The notes beneath the pieces were generated by a model, which had not been told where the DNA came from, made no database searches, and saw only the letters and a list, made by a program, of their open reading frames with translations. Position numbers and translations under genes: made by a program. Of a stretch of 19,349 bases of DNA, positions 1 to 8,210 are shown piece by piece (position 1 is the first letter of the stretch; the number at the start of each line of letters is the position of its first letter). Origin of the DNA: Funneliformis mosseae (taxonomy: Eukaryota > Glomeromycota > Glomeromycetes > Glomerales > Glomeraceae); the NCBI GenBank assembly GCA_910592005.1, contig CAJVPP010001545.1, positions 1 to 19,349 on the forward strand. The letters run 5' to 3'.

Positions 1-685
1 AATTCTTTAGTTAAAATATAATTGACATTAACTTTATTTATACTTAATTCTAATTTAACTTATTTTAGGCATAATATTGAAAGCTTTATTTATAAAATCA
101 GGTTAAAACTTTTGATAAATTTAATGAATACCGTATTGAATCCTCTAAAATTGATATTAAAAAGTGTATAAAATACATTATATAAGCATAGGATAATATT
201 ACAAATAAACAATTGAAAATTGTTAGGTGAAAGTAGATATTTTACCTAAAGATAATTATGAAAATGAGGATGAAACTGGTAATGATATATTACTTGAACT
301 TAAATGATTAAAGAAGATGGAAGAAGTTCAAGTATTAATCGATAAACTAGATTTTAACAATCCTTTTTTTGCTGAAGAATTTATCAAATATGATAAGTCT
401 GAGATTATAGACAAAATGATATCTGATGAAAAAATTTTAAAAGCAGTTTTACCTAATCAAGAAGACAAAAAAAAGAAAGATTCTTTATTACCAATAATTA
501 CTTTTAGAGAAGTTATTGAAACTTATGATAAAGTAATTTTATATTTGGAGCAGCAAGAAAAATCTTTTGGTATGAAAAAGGATGAGTTAAGGTCTATTAA
601 AAAGCTTAGAAAAGAAGCTTTAAAACAACAGTTTGTCTCTTCAAAACAAACTAATTTTAATAAATTTATTACTATAATAGAATAG
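1..685 (+). pseudogene. Tigger/CENP-B-like (pogo superfamily) transposase, C-terminal remnant
   Basis: The last 122 codons (317-685) are open and end in a natural TAG. Upstream the same protein continues with damage: in frame from 212, TAG at 224-226 and TGA at 305-307 interrupt it, and before about 210 it runs in another frame, so there is a one-base indel near 205-212. Pieces seen include IDIKKCIKYII, then stop-A-stop-DNIT, which matches the A-W-D-N segment of Tigger transposases, and IENC-stop where Trp is expected. The DDE catalytic part lies outside the window or is lost. From family knowledge this region follows the DDE domain and is not catalytic. The stops are at Gln or Trp positions, consistent with C-to-T or G-to-A change. 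The assignment is from memory of the family; the break pattern is direct observation. Confidence 0.72.
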
Positions 686-1026
686 TAATTTAGGGGGTTA
701 TGCAATAATGTTTACAGTTTTTTTTTTTATTTTTTACGAAATAAAATGACATAATAATTACAAGAAATTTTAATATATTGACTAAATAACACCCTGTAAT
801 CATATTAAAATTTTATTAAAATTTTGTTAAATTGTGTCAAAAAATCACATTTTTTTTATTAATTTTTAACCAATTTTTGTTAAACTTGTGTTGACATTGC
901 TTATTGATTTTTTTGTGAATAATTTTATAATAATTTTTATTTATTATCAAGGTGATAATTTGTTATTGTTGATCTATTCTGATTATCTGATATATTATAT
1001 TTATTAATTTGTATAAGTTATTTTTA

Positions 1027-1281
1027 GATTAATCTAATTTTTATAAATAATACAATGTATTATTATTTTGACTTTTTATTTTTATACAAATTAGAATTTT
1101 CAATTACGAAAAGTTCTTTTTATATTATTTCAATCATGAGTTTTGCTTGTTATATTTGGATTGATCTAATTTTATAAATAATATAATGCACAATTATAAT
1201 ATGATACTTATATTATTATTTTGACTTTTTATTTTAATACAAATCAGAATTTCAATCAAGATTGTATTATTTCGATCATAA
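1027..1281. repeat. Imperfect direct duplication of a ~115-123 bp segment
   Basis: Copy 1 (about 1027-1139) and copy 2 (about 1159-1281) share, in order, a GATTRATCTAATTTT start, TATAAATAATA, TTATTATTTTGACTTTTTATTTT, an ATACAAATYAGAATTT block, and a TATTATTTCRATCAT end. Copy 2 carries an extra ~20 bases (CACAATTATAATATGATAC) in the middle. No coding potential is visible. This is the only structure I can define in the otherwise plain AT-rich stretch 686-1440. Confidence 0.7.
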
Positions 1282-1439
1282 GTAAAGAATTTCACAAGAT
1301 ATCAAATCAAATAGATAAATTTATTTATAAAGGGAAGTATTTTTTATCATTATATAATTTTTTACTTTTTGAAATTTAAATCAATCTTTAAATCACTTTA
1401 ATTTACTTCATTAAATTATGTTTTTTTACAAACACAAAA

Positions 1440-1840
1440 ATAACTACAAGAATTATTTGGAAAGATAATAAAATTGACTTATTAGTTAAAGAAAGAAGGA
1501 AGAGAAAAAAGAGTACTATGTAAGATACAGAGGCAATAAGATGGGTTCTAGAGGAGTGTAGTTTAATGAATCAATTAAAGATTTGATATAGCATATTTAA
1601 CTTGCCAATGTGAGTTGAAATAGAGAAATTTAGTACAGGATTACAATATAAGTAAATAAATGAATAACAATATAATGATAAATATAATTTAACAGTATAA
1701 TTAATATCTTTTAGGATTTTTATGATTATTAAAATAGAGCAAGAAGGAGTGAGAGGTAGATCTATACTATGAAAAGATTATACGACCTCTTAAGGACTCA
1801 ATTTTGAGATAGGCCAGGTAATAATTAAAAAGTTTAAATG
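1440..1840 (+). pseudogene. Degenerate frame, possibly Myb/SANT-like (trihelix) DNA-binding protein
   Basis: One reading frame stays coherent for about 130 codons if its stops are read as former Gln or Trp codons. It begins with IIWKDNKIDLLVKERRKRK, whose W followed by a basic helix resembles the first helix of Myb/SANT or trihelix domains, then EAIRWVLEECSLMNQ, a TGLQYK-like stretch (GLQYK), and later EGVRGRSIL. Stops lie mostly in Gln-compatible or Trp-compatible contexts. Such proteins accompany some DNA transposons and are also ordinary transcription factors, so its origin is unclear. The domain call is a resemblance judged by eye and could be wrong; coherence of the frame over 400 bases is the stronger point. 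Confidence 0.3.
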
Positions 1841-1933
1841 ATTTTTTATATTTATATTAAATATATTTACTTTTTTAGAATTAAGATATACTAAAAAAAT
1901 TGTAATTTGCCTATTATGAGGCAAATACGAAAT

Positions 1934-2009
1934 ACAAGGTAAAACTGTAATGAGTCTGCAAGGTAAAACTGAAATAGATAGCAAAATTACGATGTGCCTA
2001 CAAGGTAAT
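1934..2009. repeat. Short irregular repeats of CAAGGTAAAACTG
   Basis: The string ACAAGGTAAAACTG occurs at 1934-1947, GCAAGGTAAAACTG at 1958-1971, and a partial copy ACAAGGTAAT near 2000-2009. Spacing is 24 and 42 bases, so this is not a clean satellite. It sits just upstream of the pyrimidine-rich tract and has no evident coding role. Confidence 0.5.
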
Positions 2010-2024
2010 AAAAATTTTGGTTTT

Positions 2025-2410
2025 TTTCTTATTATTTATTTAATTTCATTTTTTTTTCATATCGTTCATTTTTTCTTTTCATATTATACGTTTAATTTTA
2101 TTTTTTCTTTTCATTTTTTTATTTAATTTCATTTTTCTATTTTATTTTATTTTCCTAATTTCATTTTTTCATTTCATTTCATTTTCTTAATTTCATTTTA
2201 TAGTTTCTTTTCATTTTTTCATTTTGTTTCGTTTTTCTAATTTCATTTTATAGTTTCTTTTCATTTGTTTAATTTTATTTTTTCATTTCATTTCGTTCAC
2301 TTAATTTTATTTTATAGTTTCATTTCAGTTTCTTAATTTTATTTTTTCATCTCGTTTAGTTTTCTTTTCATTTCATTTTTATTTTTTATTTTATTTTATT
2401 TTTTTTTAAA
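2025..2410. repeat. Pyrimidine-rich (T/C) low-complexity tract with internal ~50-60 bp repeats
   Basis: For about 370 bases the + strand is almost only T and C with scattered A, built from TTTCATTTT, TTTTATTTT and TTTCTTTT words. A longer word, CTAATTTCATTTTATAGTTTC, recurs with small changes starting near 2186, 2237 and 2300, giving a rough period of 51-63 bases. This looks like a replication-slippage product. The strong strand asymmetry could favour unusual DNA structure, but that is inference. Confidence 0.75.
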
Positions 2411-2419
2411 AAAAATTTA

Positions 2420-2707
2420 AGTAAATTAATAAAACTATCGTATAATGATTAACAGATTACATATTAAAATAAAATGACTAGAATTTATAAAATAATGTGA
2501 AAATATTTCTGAAAAAATTATATTATAGTAAAATTATATTTGTATAATGAAATCAATAATCATCTATTATAATGAATAATTCGTTAACGTTATAATAAAT
2601 TATTTGTTATATATACCAAATAATTCATTATAGTATTAACAAAGTTTCTTATAATGAAGTCCTAATCAGCTGAATCAGCAGCTTCGTTATATCGAGATGT
2701 GACTGTA
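2420..2707. mobile_element. Terminus of a Tigger/pogo-like element: subterminal repeats, TIR and TA
   Basis: Read on the minus strand, 2705 down to 2682 starts CAGTCACATCTCGATATAAC and continues GAAG. The ATCTCGATATAACGAA core is typical of Tigger/pogo terminal inverted repeats, and it is followed outward by TA (2706-2707), the target dinucleotide of this superfamily. Inside it the words TATAATGAA, TTCGTTA and CATTATA recur every 20-40 bases from about 2441 to 2690, as in Tigger subterminal regions. The partner TIR is not visible, so I cannot say whether this end belongs to the transposase at 1-685 or to a separate copy. The 2-kb gap to that frame argues for a separate or heavily expanded element. 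Confidence 0.5.
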
Positions 2708-2725
2708 ATTTTTAACAAATTAGTA

Positions 2726-3768
2726 CACAAGTATTATTAGCTAAAGATATATGATACAATGAAAAAATGGATGAAAATATGTGATATATGTCAACAACAA
2801 GGAATACCTTGATGATAAGAGCCTTTACATCCAATTTTAGTTAGATAACCCTTTGACTAAATTGGAATTGATTATGTAGAAACCCTATCATGAACAAAGT
2901 AAGATAACAAATACTTCATTGTTACCACAGAATATTTCACCAAATAGGCTGAAGCTGCCGTTATATCTGATTGTATTACATAAACTATAATACAGTTTAT
3001 TTTCTAAGAAATTGTGTGTAGATATAGGACTCCAAAGAAAATATTAACTGATAGAGCTATGTCATTTTAAAATGAGTTAATAGCTGCATTATTACATATT
3101 ATTAGGACAAAAAATTGACTTTCTTTACCATATCACTCACAAATAAATAGGTTAGCTGAACGTTTCAATCAGACCTTGTGTATTATTTTAGTTAAATATG
3201 CTGAGCAACATTAAGAAGAATGGGATATTTACCTTTCATCAGTCTTATTCGCATATTGCATAATACAACAGGAAACAACTAAGTATAAACTTTTTGAGTT
3301 ACTATACGAACGATATACTATATTACTTATAGAACTTTTAGTATTATAACCTACTATAACACAAAATTTGTCATAAACTATAAAACAATATTATTGTCTC
3401 TTGATGACATAATTGCAATAACGTTTATATGATGCATAGCAGAATATTTTGCAATAATAACAAAAGCAAAAGGAACATTATGACCAAATATATAAGGGCA
3501 TAGATTATCAAATTAGAGATAAAGTATTTTTATTTAATATTTTACAATTATACATATATGGAAACAAATTTAAGAATAAGTTTGATAAATTGTTTACATT
3601 TATAGTATTGTATGACCTGGTATATATAAATTGCGAACTTTAGACAGGCGAATTAGAAAAAATCTGACGCATGCTGATCAACTTAAATATTATCTTGAAA
3701 GGATTAATTAGGAACCTCAGATTATCATTATAGATCAGCAAAATTAATATTATAAATATGAGACTTAA
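2726..3768 (+). pseudogene. Ty3/gypsy retrotransposon integrase, degenerate
   Basis: The frame from 2726 holds the end of the HHCC zinc module (ICDIC, 2780s), then the catalytic core: GIDYV with Asp at 2870-2872, LTDRAMSF with Asp at 3050-3052, and LAERFNQTL with Glu at 3158-3160. These give spacings of 59 and 35 residues, the canonical D-D-35-E of integrases. After a frameshift near 3600 the C-terminal module follows (GIYKLRTLDRRIRKN, HADQLKYYLER), ending at TAA 3766-3768. About twenty stops interrupt the frame, mainly TAA or TAG where Gln is expected and TAG in the conserved TKWAEA-type motif where Trp is expected. Reverse transcriptase and RNase H are missing: the frame begins only about 20 bases after the Tigger-like end at 2705. 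It cannot make a working enzyme. Confidence 0.87.
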
Positions 3769-3790
3769 TCGAACTTAGTCGGTAAGAAAA

Positions 3791-4310
3791 ATGACAAGTA
3801 CCGCTATTAATGATCTCATTCTATAAGAATTGCAAAAAACTTCAATTCAAAACTTACTTCTTGAATCACCAAAGCCCTATACTGAGAATATACTTTATGC
3901 TAAGAAAGTTAAATGTACTTATCAAACCCTCTTGCGAGCATAATATATGAAAAACTGTGTTTGAATTTTAATAAATACTTTCTTTTTAGGCAAACTATTA
4001 AATGATAATAATATAATGTTCACATAAAGAACTCTTCAAAGTCAAACAATTACAGCATATTACTATTAATGTTTAACTTGTATTTATTTTCTTTTTGAAA
4101 ATTTAGGAAGCAAACAAATTCTGAATACTCATTTCTTAATATTGATCTGGATTAGACGACTCAAATCTAACGAATATCAAGATCTTCCTAACTGTACTTT
4201 AGAAATTTCTGTTGAAACAGAAATCTTAAGAAGGAAGTAATATGACTAGATATTGATCTTAGCGATCATAGATCTACAATTGTATGATGAAATACAAATG
4301 TTATAATGTC
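3791..4310 (+). pseudogene. Spliced ORF remnant downstream of integrase, family not recognised
   Basis: A frame opens at ATG 3791 (MTSTAINDLIL), continues with LQKTSIQNLLLESPKPYTEN and reaches about 3958 with two TAA stops. A likely intron follows, ending in a pyrimidine-rich TTTCTTTTTAG at 3990. A second piece reads GKLLNDNNIMFT, then another intron-like stretch ends ATTTAG at 4106. The third piece, 4106-4237, is fully open (ILNTHFLILIWIRRLKSN, then CTLEISVETEILRRK), and continues after TAA and TAG with ILILAIIDLQLYDEIQML. Position right after integrase suggests an extra ORF of the retroelement or a gene next to it. I cannot name the family or test splicing here. Confidence 0.42.
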
Positions 4311-4311
4311 A

Positions 4312-4446
4312 AACATATTCAATATGTCTAATATGTTTAATATAGCTAATATATCTAATATACCAGATATGTCTAACATAATTAATATAGTAGATATAGT
4401 TAATATAATTAATATAGTTAACGTAATTAATATATTAAATATATTA
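4312..4446 (+). repeat. 9-bp minisatellite, about 15 units, consensus AATATAGTT
   Basis: Units start every nine bases from 4312 without slippage: AACATATTC, AATATGTCT, AATATGTTT, AATATAGCT and so on to AATATATTA. The frame from ATG 4306 to TAG 4462-4464 is completely open for 52 codons and repeats Asn-Ile-x. The frame that enters from the ORF upstream instead reads Leu-Ile-x with TAA or TAG at the x position. A period divisible by three keeps either frame, so selection for coding is possible but not shown. Confidence 0.8.
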
Positions 4447-4469
4447 AAATATGTAATAGAATAGATATA

Positions 4470-4760
4470 AATACAAACCCTTTTATCAGTTAAGAAAAGA
4501 CAGACTGACAGCTATATAGAAACCTCTCTCTTGTAAAAGATAGTGTAATATTACTCTTCACCTTATGCATCTCTGTTTCTTATTTCTATTTTCTTATTTC
4601 TTTTATATATTATTATCTTATTATTTTTCTTTTATTTCAATAAAGTATTTCTTACTTCTTATTTGAAACTCTTCGTGAATTACTATGATAATTCTTAACT
4701 TGTGATTAAAGCTATTCACATTGTCACTGTGAAATTCTTCAATTTAAGGTGGTCACGTTA
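4470..4760 (+). promoter_or_regulatory. Candidate 3' end or LTR of the Ty3-like element, with AATAAA signal
   Basis: Downstream of the minisatellite the sequence becomes pyrimidine-rich (TTTCTTATTTCTATTTTC), then carries AATAAA at 4639-4644 followed by TTTCTTACTTCTTATTTG. This looks like the R/U5 part of an LTR or the 3' untranslated end of a gene. A TGG-like primer-site start might lie near 4751, but I could not match it to a tRNA, and no second LTR copy is visible to prove LTR identity. Confidence 0.28.
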
Positions 4761-4861
4761 TCAAGTTTCTACTCAAAATTTCTAACTGCAGCTTACTGCG
4801 GTTAAGACGTTAAGATCTGCTTAACTTTTAACTTTACTAAATTTATACATTAGACTTAAAC

Positions 4862-5160
4862 AAATCTATCAAGTATGAAGATTTGAAAGACGAGATTATG
4901 AATAATTTTAATTAAAGAATTCAGATAAAAAACTCAATTACAAATAATGTGTAGAAATTACGTCAGACTATATGAAGATATGAAAAGGCAGAAAGATATA
5001 GGTTTTAATTGATTTCTTTATTAATATTGAAATTTATATTCGCAAAAGAGTTAATTTACAACGTAAGCAAAAAGTCTATCTATTTATACAAAATTTCTTT
5101 TGTCATAACTAACTAATTACTATGCTATAAACTAACTAATTTAGCAACATAAAATATAAG
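4862..5160 (+). pseudogene. Degenerate coiled-coil frame, possibly gag-like
   Basis: From 4862 one frame reads YEDLKDEIMNNFN, stop, RIQIKNSITNNV, stop, KLRQTI, stop, RYEKAERYRF, stop, then stays open through FAKELIYNVSKKSIYLYK to about 5115. Reading the TAA/TAG stops as former Gln gives a charged heptad-like segment followed by a more hydrophobic one. It starts about 120 bases after the candidate LTR, where gag would be expected, but no CCHC knuckle or capsid motif is visible, so the gag idea is weak. Confidence 0.27.
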
Positions 5161-5235
5161 TAAAATATAATAAAAATACGTAAAATAATAAAAATACAAG
5201 ATAAAATAAAAATAATAATAAAATTAGAATATTAA
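5150..5235. repeat. A-rich microsatellite-like stretch (AAAATA/ATAAAA words)
   Basis: Repeated AAAATATAA, AAAAATAC and AAAATAATA words fill about 85 bases. No fixed period holds throughout, so this is low-complexity sequence and not a clean array. Confidence 0.5.
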
Positions 5236-5239
5236 AAAT

Positions 5240-5512
5240 ATGTATAATGCTAAATATTCTTAGACTCCTTTTAATTAGTAAAATTAGGATTATCATCAAT
5301 ATTTAGAAGATCTTCAGAATTATGTAGATTCTTCATATTTTTAGAATTTACAGAATTCTCAGTATTTTCAGAATTCTAGGTTAAGAGATCATCATACTAC
5401 ATCATCCACGTGACTTTATTATGATTGGTCAATTGCTTCATTGACAATGTTTAATAAAATTAACTCTAATGCTTTAAACCAGTTACGTAATCATAAACCA
5501 GTTTCAAACTGA
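5240..5512 (+). pseudogene. Degenerate Gln/Asn/Tyr-rich frame, family not recognised
   Basis: The frame from ATG 5240 to TGA 5510-5512 reads MYNAKYS, then passes several stops, chiefly TAG, into DYHQYLEDLQNYVDSSYF, NLQNSQYFQNSRLRDHH and later LYYDWSIASLTMFNKIN. Repeats of Q-N-[SY] between the stops make Gln the natural original residue at the TAG positions. The composition is that of a low-complexity, prion-like or disordered segment. The last part overlaps the AACCAGTT repeats, so the true end of the gene is uncertain. Confidence 0.3.
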
Positions 5513-5612
5513 TCAACTTTTGCAATTTAGTTGTAAATCATTTTCTTTGGTAAACTGAATTGTATAAATCAGATTTCATATAATAACCAGTTTATCGAAG
5601 AAAACTGGTTTC
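5474..5612. repeat. Cluster of AACCAGTTT words with a 9-bp hairpin
   Basis: AAACCAGTTA occurs near 5476, ATAAACCAGTTTC near 5493, AACCAGTTT at 5585-5593 and its complement AAACTGGTT at 5602-5610. The last two form a perfect 9-bp stem with an 8-base loop. A further AAAACCAGTTTTT lies near 5908-5920. Similar words recur near 10763-10850, beyond the hAT transposase frame. This could mark the two subterminal regions of one hAT element, but no clear terminal inverted repeat or 8-bp target duplication was found. Confidence 0.5.
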
Positions 5613-5937
5613 CGCATAATTTTTATTTATTATTTATTTGTAAAAAATATTATGGAATTTGTTTACAATTAAATAATTTAATAACGAAAATTACGAATTA
5701 GGAATTTATTTTTTAAAAAAAATTATTTTTATTAGAATGCAATTTTGAATATTAAAAAAATTACAAATAGATCACCAATTTAATTCAAATCAGATTAAAC
5801 TTTAATTAAACATTTAAAATACAATCTGTTGGCATTTTAAATTTTCAATTTTATTCTAAAGAATCAGACAAAAATTAACACATGTAATGGATTTTGTAAT
5901 TAGAACAAAACCAGTTTTTATCTGCTTCCGAGAGAAT

Positions 5938-6330
5938 ATGACTGAAGAATTTTATGTTGAAGGTTTCTTACTGAATCAAAAGAATATTATATAATATCTA
6001 GCAGGATAATGATCTAAGTATAGGAGTTGCATAGTTAAAAAATTCAAATTCTAACTGTCATTGATTGACCATCTACAGTTCCAACTTGAACTCCATAAAA
6101 AATTTATGGTAATTATTAAAAGAAATTTTGAGATGCGGCAGTCACAAAATATTAGGATTTGAAAATTTTATGTAGAAGGAATAGTCATTTATTAGTTGAT
6201 TTGTTTTAAAAAAAAAAAGGTAAAAATAAGTTTACTATTTTATTATAAGACAGTCCAAATTCTAGATTGGAATCAAATTGTAGATAAAGCCCTAATGGAT
6301 AAATTTGTTTTAATTTATTTTTTTTGATTT
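5938..6330 (+). pseudogene. Weak degenerate frame, family not recognised
   Basis: A frame from ATG 5938 reads MTEEFYVEGFLLNQKNII, a stop, then a Cys-containing stretch, LSLIDHLQFQLELHKKFM, RNFEMRQSQNIRI, and a second FYVEG at about 6166. It has around eight stops in 130 codons. The repeated FYVEG hints at an internal duplication. Part of it overlaps the first mini-exon unit described next, so one of the two readings is likely accidental. Confidence 0.18.
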
Positions 6331-7790
6331 TAAAAATCTAACACTAAAATTTACCACCAGTAAAAAGAACTTTTTTGCTCTTTAAATTAAGATTTTTTTC
6401 ACGCTTTCTTAAGGTAAAAGGATAGTAGTATCTAATTTCAACTATTAGCAGTTTTTTGTAGTGAAGTCAAAGGACGATTTTAATTGTAGTAATCATATTA
6501 GACTAATTCGATCACTACTTGGTCAAGGGTGTAGTTTAGAAAAGTCAAAGCTGTTTGCTAATAGCAGCATTAAACTTGAGTGGCTAAACTAGTGGTTAGA
6601 AAAATTTTAATTTCCATTTGAAGTAGAATTTGAGAATCAATATCTCATCCAGCTATTATTCAACTCTTAGGGTGAATTAAATCTTGCTGAAACTGACAAA
6701 TAATTTGTCGCAGTTTAGATGCAGAGAAATTTGAGTAGTTAACCAGCTTATTTCAAGAGAATTTAACTCCTTTTGTTCTTTTTCCAAGTCTACCATTAAT
6801 TTTGATTTATCAGCATTATTTTTATCATTGATTAAGAGTGATGGAGAAATAGTCCAGAATCTTTAAATTTTAGGACTGATTGAAGGTATGCCTAATTTTT
6901 TAAATTATTAGTTAATGTTTTTTATTTTTTATTTTTAAAAAAAAAATTACAGATACCTATCAGAATCCGTCTAGATCCAAAGTCTAGCTACATTACTTAT
7001 ATATAGAGCAGTTTCTAAAGTTGAATAACCTTCTCCCATTGCTTGGTGTCTTTTATCAGAGGTAAGTTTATATAGTGAAATGATTTGTTAATATCTTTTT
7101 TTTTATAATTTTTAAAAAATTAACGCTAAACTTATTTTTATAGGACAGATCCTTAAAACTTTATTATAGGTATGCTTTAATGAAAAAATTTGTTAATTAA
7201 TTTTTTTTTAAATTTTAAAAAAAAATTAATATCAATTTACCTTTGTAGGATGATTTTAATTCTTGAATTTTGAATCGGAAGTAAGCCTAATTGAAAAAAT
7301 TTGTCATTTAAATTTTTTTTTAATTTTTTAAAATAAACTAAAAACTTACCTTTGTAGAATCAATTCAGAATCTATAAACAATGGAATCTTAGATTATAGC
7401 TAAGTCCTAATAGAATAATTAGTGTTTTTTTTTTAATAAAATTAATATTTACTCTTACCTTTGTAGAATGATAAGAATCCTTGAAAGTTTGAGTTTTAAT
7501 CAGATTGAAGGTAAGTTTTGATGGTGAATTTTAATTTTTTTTTTTAAAAAAAGCCACTTATATTAGCTTTAATTTATCTTTATAGAAATTGTTCGAATCT
7601 TTGATACCTTGAGTTAAAACTGGATCAGAAGTAAAGTCTAATAAGAAATATTGTTAAAATATTTTTTAATTTTAAAAAAACTAATATTAACTTATTTTTT
7701 AGACTAAATCTGGAATCTTGGATTAAAGTAATCTAATTTGTTAATTTTTTTTAATATAAAACAAATATTTACTACTTACTTTTGTATCAT
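6186..7790 (+). repeat. Array of intron-like units with mini-exons, period about 105-120 bp
   Basis: Between about 6880 and 7730 the + strand alternates 67-82 base segments with intron hallmarks and 25-45 base segments. Intron-like parts start GTATGCC, GTAAGTTT, GTATGCTTT, GTAAGCC or GTAAGTTTTG and end TTACAG, TTATAG, CTTTGTAG or TTTTTTAG. I place them at 6886-6952, 7062-7143, 7170-7248, 7281-7357, 7400-7466, 7511-7585 and 7631-7702. The short segments share GAATCCTTGAAT...GGAT...CAGATTGAAG words; one frame of the consensus gives a T-D-P-E-S-L repeat peptide. An older unit sits at 6250-6283 with an intron-like 6284-6360. At 7400 the donor GT is lost, and the last acceptor near 7786 reads GTAT. 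This looks like a decayed gene amplified in exon-plus-intron units. Confidence 0.58.
6350..6870 (-). pseudogene. Weak antisense degenerate frame with a charged segment
   Basis: On the minus strand a 50-codon open stretch (about 6835 down to 6683) reads DKSKLMVDLEKEQKELNSLE and then WLTTQISLHLNCDKLF. In the same frame, past a dozen TAA/TAG/TGA codons, more protein-like sequence follows, ending RKREKNLNLKSKKVLFTGGKF near 6350. The region separates the old mini-exon unit from the main array. No family recognised. It could equally be chance, since the array itself is clearly on the + strand. Confidence 0.2.
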
Positions 7791-8210
7791 TTTTTTGTAT
7801 ATTTTAGTCTTAAATTTCCTAGAAAAATTAATTTTAACAGGTGGGTTGGTTTTATCTTTAAAAATATATATTAACAGTTTTTCTTTTTTTTATAAATTTT
7901 TCATTAGGAACGTAGATTACTATACAAAATTCAACTTCAAAGTCTGTAATATTGCAAATTTAGAATCAATTGCGAATTCATCTTTAATATTTGTTATTGA
8001 CTTAATGTATATATTTTAAATTAATTTTATTTTATATATTTGTACCATTAAATATAAATAAAAAATAAATAAATTTGAAAAAAAAATATTATTTGTATTA
8101 TCTTTTTTGTGTATACTATTATTTTATTGAATTAATATAAAATTTTCTGCACATAAAATTTTATACAAATTGCCTTTGAATTTAATGTATTATACTAACT
8201 ATTTAGCTGG
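7790..8210. other. AT-rich gap with one doubtful hydrophobic ORF
   Basis: An ORF of 93 codons (7738-8019, +) starts inside the tail of the last intron-like unit and is rich in Phe, Ile and Leu simply because the DNA is T-rich. It lacks a plausible start context and any motif. On the minus strand the same DNA shows a short coherent stretch (DEFAIDSKFAILQTLKLNF, stop) that may be another decayed frame. I do not call a gene here. The remainder holds nothing I can define. Confidence 0.3.

Noticed and set aside
523..705. 60-codon minus strand ORF
   Set aside because: Antisense shadow of the Tigger C-terminal frame.
1790..1984. 64-codon minus strand ORF
   Set aside because: No motif; overlaps the CAAGGTAAAACTG repeats and the end of the + strand degenerate frame.
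2025..2410. A CRISPR array or telomeric repeat in the pyrimidine tract
   Set aside because: No constant repeat with unique spacers and no fixed short telomere unit; it is irregular low-complexity DNA.
7738..8019. 93-codon hydrophobic ORF as a membrane protein
   Set aside because: Hydrophobicity follows from T-rich codons, it starts inside an intron-like repeat tail, and no relative is recognised.
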